NCBI GenBank assembly: GCA_001599815.1 | Contig: BCIA01000007.1 | Span: 558,001 to 622,000, forward strand | Direction of reading: 5' to 3' | DNA: 64,000 bases | Origin: Furcasterigmium furcatum | Taxonomy: Eukaryota > Ascomycota > Sordariomycetes > Glomerellales > Plectosphaerellaceae | Shown here: piece after piece, positions 32,211-42,948 of the stretch | Layout: the number at the start of each line of letters is the position of its first letter | How positions within the stretch are numbered: the stretch's first letter is position 1 | Notes under the pieces: generated by a model | What the model saw: the letters and a program-made list of their open reading frames with translations, nothing else | Databases searched by the model: none | What the model was told of the DNA's origin: nothing | Made by a program: the position numbers and the translations under genes

Positions 32211-32418
32211 GCAGAAAAGAGGGCCGGTCCAGGCATGTTGCCATCCAGATACGTTGCGATTAAATTATCTGTAATTGAGCAAGAGGCCATCTCGATCTCT
32301 TCGAACTAACATAGAGGCCATGTTAATTCCTTAGAGTTAAGAGAGAGGTCATCTCGATTTTCTATGGCTTAAACTAAAGTCTGCTGGTTGATATGGCCGT
32401 TCCGAGGGCGGCCATATA
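32211..32418 (+). repeat. dispersed ~190-bp element, copy B (forward)
   Basis: Three tandem 31-bp units at 32283-32313, 32314-32344 and 32345-32375, each beginning GAGGCCAT or GAGGTCAT. The right end is a perfect 9-bp hairpin, ATATGGCCG (32391-32399) and CGGCCATAT (32409-32417), around a 9-nt loop. The left flank GCAGAAAAGAGGGCCG (32211-32226) matches, inverted, the right flank of copy A. The element is AT-richer than its surroundings and carries no open frame. Confidence 0.8.
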
Positions 32419-33216
32419 TTTTGTGACCCTCTTGCTTGCGTATTTTGCCTGCGTGTAGGGGGTTTGATCCCTTTCTCGCTCTTCTGCCGTTGCCACATTC
32501 GTGACTTTATTCAATTAAGTTGTTTTCGAATGTCATAAAACCCCTGGAGCTCGCTCGAGAGACAAAGGAGGACCTAAGAGCAATCCATTAGCTTTGTTCT
32601 CTCCATTTCTTTTCGCCAGCACCCTCGCAGAGGAACGGGGGGGCTGTGGTTCGACGCAGGAATGACATGAATTACGCACTTTGCAATACGCCAACAAGCA
32701 CCGTGACGGCACTTTCAGGGCGCATGAGGTACTAATGGTACGGTCTGTGATGAGGCCTTGCCCGAGTCGCTATAAGACTGTGGAACTTTGATGCACATTG
32801 CGGCCGATGCGATATGTAGGAGCAGATGTAAGTCAGAGGCTAACGAGAGATGGGCGTAAGCATACTCTTTCTTCAAGAGCAACTAATAAACTCCGTATTT
32901 GTTGGTGATGCAAGTTTTCCGTTTGTCCATTCATGGGGAATCAGGCCAAGCACATCCATCCATTTAAGAAGAAACCCCGAGGCACCCTGACTCCTTTCTC
33001 TCACATTTCCCCATACTCTAGCCACCAACTTCCAAAGCTCAGCCGGTTGAAGAACTCCCATGTCTGGTTCAAGATCCTATGTACCGCTTAAGCACTTTCC
33101 GCCGTCCGACAGATGGCCGCAGGGTCTCCATCGTTCGTGGTATCGAGGGGGCCGATGAGGCAAGCCCACACCCCGTCTGCAACACTCTTGTGGTCGACCA
33201 TGTCACTGTGTCATGG
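32419..33216. other. intergenic
   Basis: 798 bp, relatively AT-rich, between the dispersed element and the 3' end of the kinase gene. No gene recognised. Confidence 0.5.
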
Positions 33217-36127
33217 TTAGCTGCCCGAAGTCTCCAAAATGAACCGACTGCGTCTCACGAACCTCTTCTTGTCTAGGATTCTGTCATCAAGAATCTCCAA
33301 TCTTCGTTCCCCCACTAGATCATCGCCAAAACGTATGAACTGGAATGTAACGAAGCTCCTGGCCTTGTTGGCAGTCTCGATTTCTTGAGCAATCCGCCGG
33401 ATCGGTCCTGAAGCATTGCAAGTCATGCGGTCGGCTATGTCGGCGTCCAACTTTCCGTCCGGGGATATGTCACCGATGGTGCCGGTGCTCCATTTTCCGT
33501 TGGTGAGGATGTAGATACTCAACTTTTTCGGGCGTCGCACTTTCGAAATGATCTTCTCCACGGCGCTGATGTCCCGCTTTCTGCTCAGTCGCCGATGGCT
33601 CTCCTCGATCGCCTCATTGAGGGCTGCTTCGATGAAGCATTCGCTGGACCGCCCCGTCGGCGCGTTGTCCTCGACAGCCTCGATGAGCTCCTGAACCCGT
33701 GTCGCTTTCCGCATCTTGCAGTCGGATGTGAAGATGTACTGGAGCTCATTGTTGGCGTCCGCACTCAGGAGAACAGATGCGACTACAGGGACGTAGGCGA
33801 TGAGGGCTTCATAGTCGTCTATCATGTACTTTGAGTTGTCGATGATAATCGTCTGGGAAGAGATAAGTCCGTCTTCATCCATCGCTCGATCGCATAAGAT
33901 CATGTGACTTACATGGTCTCGCTTCTGCAGGAGGTGTTCGACCTCTTTCTCTCCGGGCAGCGGTCTTCTGTGCGGAGCTTTGAGGCCTGAAAACCATCCA
34001 TTGGCCCTTTTCGGCTTGACCAAATTGCTGGCATCCCTGAAGGAAAGCTCCTGATATCGAGACGATACGGCCTGCGACCGAGGTTTTCGAGAAATTTCCA
34101 CTGGTGACTCGGTCACCAGACTCTGGCCCGGGCCGACGAAAGGGTCGTCGGGGATACTGCCGTTCACAGACAGGTCAGTTCGAACCTGAGGCATGGTCTC
34201 TGTGTGGTGGCGAGGCCTGAAATATGGTGCAATGTTCAACGGGCTCGAAAGATCTGACATCGGCGGCGAAGGGCCCGTGGAAAGACGTGAGAGTGAGCGT
34301 ACAGTGCTCGTAGGCGTCTGAGTGGATGGCTGGGGGTCGTCGTCAGGAGGAGCGCCGGCCGTCTCGATGGCCGCTTCGAGCTCATGATAGAGCTCGCTCA
34401 CGCGCGGCCGCTGGTCCCTGCTTCGTTCCAGTACCATTTCAATGACAATGCGGGCCATCTCCGGGCTGATGGTATCCAGCCACTTTCTTTGTCTCTTCAC
34501 CTTGTGGACGGCGAGTCGTACGCATTCCAGGGCACGGACACCATTGTGAAAGCAGTTGCTGCCGCCATAGTCCAAGAGGTTCTTGGTCTGCCTGAGAAGG
34601 ATTTCCTGTCTGCGGCAGATGTCGAAGTCGTCGCGCCCCTTCTCTCCTGCGGCAACCCAGAAGGCCATCTCCAAGATGACGCAAGCAGCACTCCAGAGGT
34701 CAAAGGCCGGAGCAACGCGATATGCCACTTTGTTGCTCAGCGCCACTTCTGGAGGTGCTAAGCCATTGCCGTCAGCTCCTGAAGGGTCGCGGAAAGGAGC
34801 AATGAAGACGTACCGTAGGTCTTTGTACCCTCGCTGTAGGGGCTGCCGTAGGTCTCGGGGGGGTCGTCTGACGAATGTGTCCGTCGTGTAGCGTGGCTCA
34901 TGTCGAGGTCACCGATCATGAATGCGAGAGAGAAGGCATCGTCTGTTGGACCTGAAGACACAAATATGTTGGCCAGCTTGATGTCCTGGTGTGTACTTGA
35001 ATCATGTCACCATGTTAGCACATGATGCTGTGTTGACCTGAGGTGTTATGGGAGGAGAAGCAAACGGTGTTCCATACCAGATCCATTCCCCGTTATTCTC
35101 TCCATGTAATTTCTCGAGTCCGACCAAGAACTGGATGGCCGATCTCCAGAACGTCTTCAGCTCGAGTAAGGTCTCAGGTCGTGAGCCGGTGTGGGCCTTG
35201 AAGAAGTCAAGCAAGCTCCCATGCACTGCGTATTCAAGAAGAACGTGGCCCTTGTTAGGCACTCCTTCCCCTGCAAATGTTTCGAAAGTTCCATAGCACC
35301 GCAAGATACAGTGCTTATGTGGCTCGAAGGTGTTTCGAGGACTTTGTTCGATGAGTAGGAAAGCTTGATGCTCGGCTTGGTATGACTGCGAGTCACTGTG
35401 GTCGAAGGACTTGACCACAAGTAGCGTACCGGCCTGCGAGGGGGGTCTCAGCGTCAGAAAAGAGCTTCGGTCGAAGAGAAACCATGGCGGGACTTACCTT
35501 GAGTGATGCGCCTCTGGCATCTGTCTGCAACTCAACAAGCTTGAGGGATGCTCCTCGCTTGCCTTGCGGAAAGGGAGGATTGGGCATCCTCTCGATGAAT
35601 GGGAGAACGGCATTCTGGTCGCACGGTCTTCCCCAGAGCTTGGATATTCCCACTTCGATCGGGCAAAAGCGCCACTGGCACTTGAGAAAGCGCTCGAGGA
35701 TCTCCTTCGTCTGTGGATCGTCGAGGAGCGAATGCGACAACGCCGACCGAGACAACGGAAGTGAGTGATCTTTGAGCTCAAAGTTGACGAACTTTTCAAG
35801 CAGAGGCATGCATGGCGACAAGTCTCTGTCACCCGATGATATGAAGACAAGGATGGATATGATGCAGATGTAGTCCGTCTCGATCAGTCGCAAGGGATAC
35901 TTAGGACACTGCTCATGCCTTGCGAAGAACACGGCATTGATTCGATCATGTGTCCAAAAGCCTCGGAGTGCTTCGACTGGGACGAATGTGGTTGGTTCCC
36001 ATGAGCAGGTAAGGCCATCCACGAGATGTTGCTCGATATGTGCGGCGAAATCCTGCGTAACTTGCGCCGACCGAGAACGGCGACGCTCATCCATGGAGAG
36101 CTGGAGGGGGAGAGAGGTTGACCCCAT
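33217..36127 (-). CDS. protein kinase domain fused to a C-terminal vWA-like domain
   Basis: Exons 36127-35498, 35433-35078, 34995-34814, 34757-33913 and 33852-33217 join to 882 aa. Residues 1-210 form a helical N-terminal region. The kinase domain follows: TLLVVKSF (Lys218 of the VAIK position), CTHQDIKLANI (HRD is HQD; Asp333, Lys335, Asn338 kept), IGDLD at 357-360 where DFG is expected, APPEV, and DLWSAACVILEM. A Pro/Ser-rich linker (~470-640) leads to a vWA-like domain starting TIIIDNSKYM (672-681), a degenerate MIDAS (DxSxS). The intron at 33912-33853 is 60 bp and frame-neutral. An upstream exon ending at a GTAAGT near 36211 could add an N-terminus, so the start is uncertain. Function unknown; signalling is inferred. 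Confidence 0.82.
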
Positions 36128-36822
36128 ATCGTCGTCCGAGTTGAGACGGCTGTCCTATGGGAGAAAACAAGGGCGTGGGAATATGTCTTCGTAGATGAGA
36201 ACCTCGACTTACTCGTGCACAGATCCAGGCGACCCACGGACCCGATCTGTCGGCAGTTGGGCGTGAGAAAAGCCCGTGTGACAAGTGCCAGGTGCTCGGA
36301 GGCTCTTCACTACTTCTAATCAGGGAAGGGCTGCAGTTTTGTGTGCCGACGGGTCGGTCCGTCACAGGGGTTGGGAGTGGCCTGGACTGAGGCAAGGCCA
36401 CCTGCCTTCCAGGTCACTTGCGGCCATGAATGCGGCCGCGGACTGCAAGGCAAGGGGATCTTACCAATGTTATGGGAAGGCATCCAAATGGAAAAATGGC
36501 GGATGCTAGGCTGCCCCTGTCTGCCAAGCCAGCCGTGTTGGTGTTGGTGTTGTTGTGGTGGTGCTACCTGGTAACTTATTGGCTAGGAGCCAGCCCTGGC
36601 GTCATGATAGTGCCCTGCATCCAGGCTGGCAGACCAAGGCGGATTCACTGGCTCCCATGCTGACAGAATCCGAAGAAGTCTTAATGTGAAGATACAACTG
36701 TGAGGCCTCTTGATCAGTCTGTTGAGAGGCCTGCAAGAACGCCCAACCCACTCAGCAGCGGCGCTGCCCGCCATCTGAGACATCGAACCCCAAAGCCACC
36801 CGAGAGCGGTGAAATCGCGACA
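36128..36822. other. intergenic, kinase-vWA 5' flank
   Basis: 695 bp. A strong donor-like GTAAGTCGAGG (minus, near 36211) and acceptor TCCCATAG just before the kinase start suggest an intron in the 5' UTR or an extra coding exon (frame open from about 36401). Confidence 0.45.
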
Positions 36823-38926
36823 TCACACCTGCTGCTCGGCTCCGTCCCGGCCTCTCTCCCACGGCCTTCCCCGCCCCGTGTCTTTCCGACTGGTAATGCG
36901 CACGTACACGGCCCAGACCGCGATGGTAAAGACCATCAGGGGAATACAAATCTGCACAAAGAGAACGAAGAGCCTGTCGTCAAAGCTCCAATCGCGGATG
37001 TCGCTGGCCCCCTCGAAGATCGGAGTGCTGAAGAACGTCTGCGCCACAGTCAGAGAACTACTGGCGGTCCGAGGCGGCGACGAAAGGGGCCAGGAGAGTA
37101 CTGATCTTACGGCTAAGAAGGTCCCTGGTAGAAAAATAAGCGTAAATAGCGTGATTATGTGCATCGAAGCCGTCCTGCTCTCGGTCTTTTGGGCGATGTC
37201 GTGGCTGCTCCCTGCCACTATCTCCATCTTGAGCGAAGTGAGCTGGGTGTGAAGTGCGAACAGGTTGTTCAACTCCGCGTTGCGAAAGTTGAGTATCGAA
37301 TCGTACTGATTTGGCAGATTAATATCGTCACAGATGACCAAGGCTTCATTTCGCACTTACAAGCCCTTTCCCTTCTGCTACCTGAGCTGCCAGAGCGCGG
37401 GTTCTGGTTAGCTCGACGTCAAGACGTTTCTCCAATGCTTCGGCCTGACGGGAAAACTGCGCGACCGTTTCTCTATGATCTCTGATTTCCTGCAGGCAGT
37501 TCTGAGACTTGAGAAGTCGGGCGTAGATGGTTGGGACACTGCGCAGGACCTTCATATTCAGCTCCATGGCCAGCATACCTTCATGGAGCTCAAGCAGAAG
37601 ACTGGTGGCTTTTTGAGACTCATCAATGGTGAAATGCTCAAGCTTGTCTAAGAGCTTCATTACCAGCGAGATCTGACCCTTGAAGCGTTCTTCCTGATCT
37701 TGAGCATCTTTCAGCGACGGTTTCTCGACAGCTGGGGCGAGTGTATCCGCCTTCGATGCGAGCCATGCTGGTAGGGATGATAAGACCTGTCGATACCAGG
37801 TTCCCTCTGGCTCTGGTGGCATCCCTTGAGTTGTCTCTGGCTTCATGCTGACGGTGCGGGCAATCTGCAAGGTCCTCTTATCGAGTTGTGGAATGGGGGT
37901 CGCCTTAGACTTGGTGACGAACTGGCGGCAGTGCAGCTGCCGAGCATCCACCCATTCGGCCCACCCCTCGACGCTCCAGCCAAAAGCCACGATTTCAACT
38001 CGCAGCAAGTGGACGAAGCCATCTCCTAGTGGTGTGCTAGCGAGCTTAGATGAGGGAGTTTGCGATTTTGCTGCGGCGTCCAGAACCGGCAGGATCCGGT
38101 CCCGTATAGTATCATGACCCATGACAGTGACACAGACTGTCCGGCCTGTCACCAGATCAAAGTTATGACACTGAACGAGCAAGCGTCGCGTCCACTTTCT
38201 TGTCTTTCCGTCTTCTTCTTTATCAACGTCGGATCTCTCCATAGCCTGAAGCTGGTAGCAATGACGAAGCTGCCAGCCCGACCGACCAAGCTCGGGTATA
38301 TCCTGGCTGGACATTGGGAATGATTTAGGCTGGTCATCCTCGAACAACCCGGCGCTGTGCAAGGTACGCGGCGTGACACTGCTTGTGGGTGTCCCGAAAG
38401 ATTGAATGGCGTCGAAGAAGCACGGAGGGATTTGATGGTAGCTGCCAAGGAGGCGAAACATCTCCTGGGTGAGGCCGAGAGGAGCTCGAGAATGGGCGGC
38501 AGAGATGAAACTGGCGTCATATTGATCAGCCCGGCTTCAAGTAAGGATTATAGATATCGGGGATTCCTCACACATGTCGGATAGTGGGATCTTTCATTTT
38601 GTGGCGATAATGTCGAGCAAGATGCTCCTGGAACTTCCCCTCAGAGGGGTTCTTGACTCTTGTGAGTTCTGCCGAAGGCCCGAGTTAGGTCGGACAAACA
38701 CTGGGTGCGCAAATTTCTTCATCAAGAACTGACCATTTGATCCTGTTTCTAAATCGTGAAGTTCGAAATGTGTTGCTTGCTTGGAAAACAACCGGGACTG
38801 CTGATCCTTGATGGAAGCTGTCTGCCGACGCAGGACTTCTTTGGAGGAGATAGAATAGCCTAGGTTCTGCGGATATGTGGCCGAACAACGGCAGGCATTG
38901 GCGATGGAATCAAATCCACTGAGCAT
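36823..38926 (-). CDS. CorA-like two-TM membrane protein
   Basis: Fungal CorA-like protein, 616 aa, exons 38926-38734, 38668-38572, 38510-37361, 37305-37111 and 37038-36823. The N-terminal half matches the domain found in these proteins: CRHVFISAAHSRAPLGLTQEMFRLLGSYHQ, written here over a splice junction, then SGWQLRHCYQL, VERSD-like AMERSD and FDLVTGRTV. A long coiled-coil-like helix (ALEKRLDVELTRTRALAAQV) precedes the membrane part: IITLFTLIFLPGTFLATFF and, after a short loop, FVLFVQICIPLMVFTIAVW. The GMN signature of true CorA Mg channels is not present, so ion transport is doubtful. Start taken at the first in-frame ATG; upstream in-frame sequence opens only at non-ATG codons. Neighbour of the kinase-vWA gene. 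Confidence 0.83.
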
Positions 38927-39569
38927 CTTGTTCAGTTGAGTGATCCAGGGATTGCCAAGGCTGGAAGACGGCGGCGAGATTGACACTGCACCCAAATGCC
39001 ACCTCGGATAACCCGGTCTATTTATTGGGAGAGTTAAGTTGGTTGTGGCACCATGATGGCCTCAATGGCTTCGTAGGATAGGAAATGTAGAAAGGTTAAT
39101 AAGAAGAAGAAGTTTCGCAAATGCTTTCTTTGGGCACTCTGAGACGTGACATCCCACCTATCATGCGACCGGTCCAATGTTGGTGCGCATGATGGGGCTC
39201 ATGGCGCGTTGAAAGGGGGGCAACGGCAGGCGGCTGGACAAGTGCAGCCCAATAAGGCGAACCTCAAGGCGGATCAAGGGCATACACGGTGGACATCATG
39301 GACAGCCAATTGATTCCCTACAGGCTCTGGCTGGGCGGCAGAATCATCAGGTGTGCTGGCAGTGTCGTCTTCGAGGTACGTATGCGCAGTGGCAATGACA
39401 TACAACGCATTAATAGCAGGTAAGATACCTTGCGGCTAGAAAATACAAAGGAAGAATCATCTGGGCCGAGCAGGAAACGACACATGCATAACGCGTGAAG
39501 ATAATCAGTCCCTACAGAATCCTCCCTCCATACCCTGGAGATTCATTGGTTTGGGCCACGCCCGTCCCG
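38927..39569. other. intergenic
   Basis: 643 bp between the CorA-like start and the 3' end of the 64-aa gene. Nothing recognised. Confidence 0.5.
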
Positions 39570-39883
39570 TTAAGCGCCAAGCCTGGATTCCCGTAGGCTT
39601 TCGATAGCATCAAGATGCGTCTGTGGCTCGGTTCGTTAGATGAATTTGTAAATTGACAGAAGCGTCGGGCTGGGCCGTCACCTGGGAAAGTTCGGTGTCC
39701 AGGTCGAAGCAGTAAGTGTCGTTGTCGACCTGCTGTTTTCGGCATGGTTCAGCTCGGCTCATCTCGGCGGAGTGCCATGCCACTGACCTCGATCTCCCCC
39801 ACAGATTTGAAGTGTTCGTCCAAGTACTTTTTGAGTTTGGACTTAGACAGCCTGTAGTTGTTGACCTTGACTTGAGCCGGCAT
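39570..39883 (-). CDS. small spliced protein of unknown function, 64 aa
   Basis: Not recognised. Exons 39883-39788, 39729-39682 and 39620-39570 join in phase to 64 aa. The product is MPAQVKVNNYRLSKSKLKKY..., then VDNDTYCFDLDTELSQ and THLDAIESLRESRLGA. It is charged, with helix-forming ends and one Cys, and has no signal peptide or TM. The donors are GTCAGT and GTGACG; the second intron has a CTAAC branch site. The acceptor of intron 1 is a tandem AACAGCAG, so isoforms with and without an extra Gln are possible. The open frames previously visible here (39512-39745 and 39749-40264) are partial or shadow readings. Real status needs transcript support. Confidence 0.6.
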
Positions 39884-40892
39884 GTTTGCGGTGGGGCGAG
39901 AGGGTGAGATGAGGCATCGACTACAGTGTAAGGACAATGGATGTGAGGCTATGCTCAGGGGACGGCGCGCGCACCACTTCAAGTTCCGGCGTTTAAATAC
40001 ATGGCTGGGGCGAGGGGCGCCGGTGAGGCTCAACGGTCTCAGTGGTCGGCTATGGGCACCTGCGGCGGGGNTTCTTGTATCTGATGGAGTGTTACACAGC
40101 AGCGAGTCTCGCCAGAGCCTTGCGAAGGAGAGGCGCGGTGGTGGGCCTGACCATGTCGTGATTGGGTCGACTTGATGCAAGACACCCTGGGCGGCTGGAA
40201 AATACTGCCCGTCTGCAGCACATGGATGGCCACAAGACGGATTCGGGCAATCAACCGCAAACATATAACTACGTGCTTGACCATGGTGCGACCGGTGAGA
40301 TGAGGTGGCACGGCTGGGGCACCCCTAGGCTATCAAGACACCATCAAGACATGCAGGCCCGAGGCCACATGACAGACCGACTCGGCCAAGAACTGCAGCC
40401 AAGGGATCTCCCGTTGGCCGCCCCAAGTTGCGATAAGTGTGAAGCATGCCGGGTTTGTAATTCGGACACGATGCGGCTCTGTGTTGGGGGATACACGTCG
40501 TCGCAAGGCTGTGTCCGAGGTCTCCCGGCCATGCTTTCATCAGGGCCCCAGCCATCTGGTCCACGTCCACCACCTCTTGATTCCGTGGCTTGTCGAGGGC
40601 AGCATGGTAAGGCTTCTTGAACGAGAAGCCTTTGAGATTCGGGCAGGCGGCCGGCACTCAGCCCAGCTGCTTTTCAAAAGTGTGCTGGCCTCCAACGAAA
40701 AGAGCGATGACGGGTGGGGGTGAAACGTCGCGATCTTGAGCATACCGCTCGCCTGCGATAGTTACTTGATGGTTTCGGTTCAACCCCTGTCAGTCTTTGT
40801 CTCGGCCGCAGAAATCATATCATCTCTTGAGGGCTGGGTTTCTCTTCGTTTACGCTCCGCAAAATGCACTTGATTCACCAGACACGGTCTAT
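39884..40892. other. intergenic, contains one undetermined base
   Basis: 1.0 kb between the 64-aa gene start and the ATP-grasp stop. Position 40071 is N. Open frames on both strands at 40039-40723 have no domain or splice support. Confidence 0.5.
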
Positions 40893-42253
40893 CTACTCCA
40901 GGGCCTTGGGCCGCAGATCCCTCAGCTCTTGGAGGGTCCTGCCCGAGTTCACCAGCTGCCTCAGCAGGTCCTCGTACGTCCAGCCCAGCGCGCCAGCGGC
41001 CATGGAGACGAGGTTGAGTTGGTCGTCGCGGCCGGGGCGGCCGGGGGCCGTCATGTTCTGGTCAGGGTTCAGCAAGGCTCTCATCCTGGTTCCAGGGCGG
41101 TGTGAGCACCTACAGGCTTGGTGTTCACGTCGAACACAGCGAATTCCGACCCAGGGGCGTCGTCGACGCGGCGCACGTCGATGCGCACGGGGGCAGTGAA
41201 GCCGAGTTCCCGCGCGATCTGGGCGCAGGTCTGCTGGATCTTCTCATACGCGGGGTCCGCGGAGCCAGTGACTGGTTCGGAGTTTGCGGTGACGGCGACG
41301 AGGCCGCTGTAGGGCGCGACGCCGTCGGTGTGGTTGAAGCGGCGGACGACAGGGAGGGCGAGGTACTCGGCGCCCTCGGCGGTGCCCGGGGGGAGGACGG
41401 CGACGGTGGCCTCCTCGCCAGAAAGGAACTGCTCGAGCATAACGGCAGAGGACTGGCGGGTGATGGTGTCGATGTGCTCGAGGAGGACGTCGGGGGAGGG
41501 GCAGACCTTCACGCCGTAGCTGCCGCGTCCGCGGACGGGTTTAGCGACGATAGGGAAGGGGATGGAGGGGGCGAGGTCGCGGGCGGTTGAGAGGGCGGCG
41601 TCGGGGGCGGCGGGGAGGGCCCAGGCGCGGGGGAAGGTAGAGGCCCCGAGGGTGCAGCGGAGGTAGGCGTTCACGGCGCCCTTGTTGTCGTACTTCTCGA
41701 CCATGGTGGGGGCTTGGCCGATGATGCGGAGGTTGGGGGCGTGGGCGGCGAGGAGGGGGGAGGTCTGGAGGGGGTGGGAGGAGAAGAGGACGGTGTTGGC
41801 CCAGATGTGCGTTGCGCCGGCGTCGATGGCGGCGAGGATGCCCTCGGCCGAGTCTGGGTAGACCCAGTCCGTGTCTTTGGCGGGGTCTGGGGAGGAGACG
41901 GGGGTGACCACAGACATGTCACTCATGCGGGAGATGTTGAAGGCGATGTCTGCGCCGGAGTCCTTGTAGCCTGGGGGTTGGGGGGGTCAGTCATGGTGAG
42001 CAGGGGCTTGAGAAGGGGGAATTGTACCCCCTGGCTTGACGGGCTTTCGGCTGCCATCGATCACCGGCGCCTGGATTGTCTGGTGGATGATGGCGACTCG
42101 AGGTGAGGAGGCCATGTTCGCGATAGTCCTCCGCGAGGACGACAGCGAGATGGCCGATGAGATGGGTGACACCTTCTGAGAGGACGACGGGGATGTTCTC
42201 AGAGGCTTGGAGAGTACGTGAGATAGACGAGTTGCTGGGCTTCTCAGAGACAT
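40893..42253 (-). CDS. ATP-grasp ligase, D-Ala-D-Ala-ligase-like
   Basis: Exons 42253-42028, 41970-41114 and 41057-40893 join to 415 aa. ATP-grasp signatures: PFPIVAKPVRGRGSYGVKV (nucleotide-binding Lys and glycine loop), VMLEQFLSGEEATVAV, and at the third junction FDVNTKPNMTAPGRPGRDDQ, the Mg-binding N-x-KPN loop found in D-alanine-D-alanine ligase-like enzymes. Fungi have no peptidoglycan, so the substrate is another carboxylate-amine pair, unknown. The first ~46 residues (MSLRSPATRLSHVLSKPLRT..., Ser/Arg-rich, no acids) look like a mitochondrial presequence; starting at the internal ATG 42115 (MASSPRVAIIH) would give a cytosolic form. No partner genes nearby explain its pathway. Confidence 0.83.
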
Positions 42254-42635
42254 GCTTTCTTGAGTGATACTGACAAGTGTTGGGTGATTGATGCAGTGAA
42301 GTTGGTCTTACCCCAGGTTATAAGCCGGCGGCGAGTCTTGGGGTCGATGATTCGGATGTATTCGTCCATTTAGGCCGACGGTGATTGGCTCCAGCCCCGA
42401 GTTGCCTCCGAGCGACCCCCGACCGAGGACGGCGCTCAGTTCGGCGGAAGACTGATACGTCCGAGGGATGAGGTGAGGGTGCTGTAAGTCCGATGAAAGG
42501 TCTAATTAGCTTCGGAATATGTTGATGCTTCTTGACAGCTTTACTTACCGCATAGCCGGGGCAGTAAGTGCGATGCCGAGCCACCCACTCTCATCCACGT
42601 CCGGGGGGCGGCATGAGGGTCACACCAAACACGAC
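42254..42635. other. intergenic, ATP-grasp promoter
   Basis: 382 bp upstream of the ATP-grasp gene; no gene seen. Confidence 0.5.
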
Positions 42636-42808
42636 CCGGCCCAGCTATGATGCCGTCCAGATACGTTGCCCTTGAAGTATCTACAATTCGGCAAGAGCAT
42701 GTCTCGATTTCTTGGAATCAAGGGGGAGGCCATGTCAGTTTCTTGAGGTTAACAGAGAGGTCATCTCGATTTTCTTTAGCTCGATTTGACGCCTGTTGCT
42801 CAACGTGA
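42636..42808 (+). repeat. dispersed ~190-bp element, copy C (forward)
   Basis: Starts GGCCCAGCTATGATGCCGTCCAG and carries three 31-bp tandem units at 42695-42725, 42726-42756 and 42757-42787 in the same order as copy B. The right end is shortened: it keeps the GCCTGTTGCTCAACG part but lacks a clear GGCCG hairpin. Confidence 0.78.
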
Positions 42809-42948
42809 CATTACAGTGTGGCACTGATGAATTGACCTCATGATACCAATGGAGCTCTGAACTGTATGTAGATTGTTCAAAACCACCGATTCCAGTCTAG
42901 CGCGCCGCAATGAAGCCCTGGCCATTGAGGGCGATTTGAACGACCTCA

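Noticed and set aside
38535..38571. Shorter intron option (37 bp) in the CorA-like gene
   Set aside because: Too short for fungal splicing; the acceptor at 38511 gives a 61-bp intron, keeps phase and restores a better family match.
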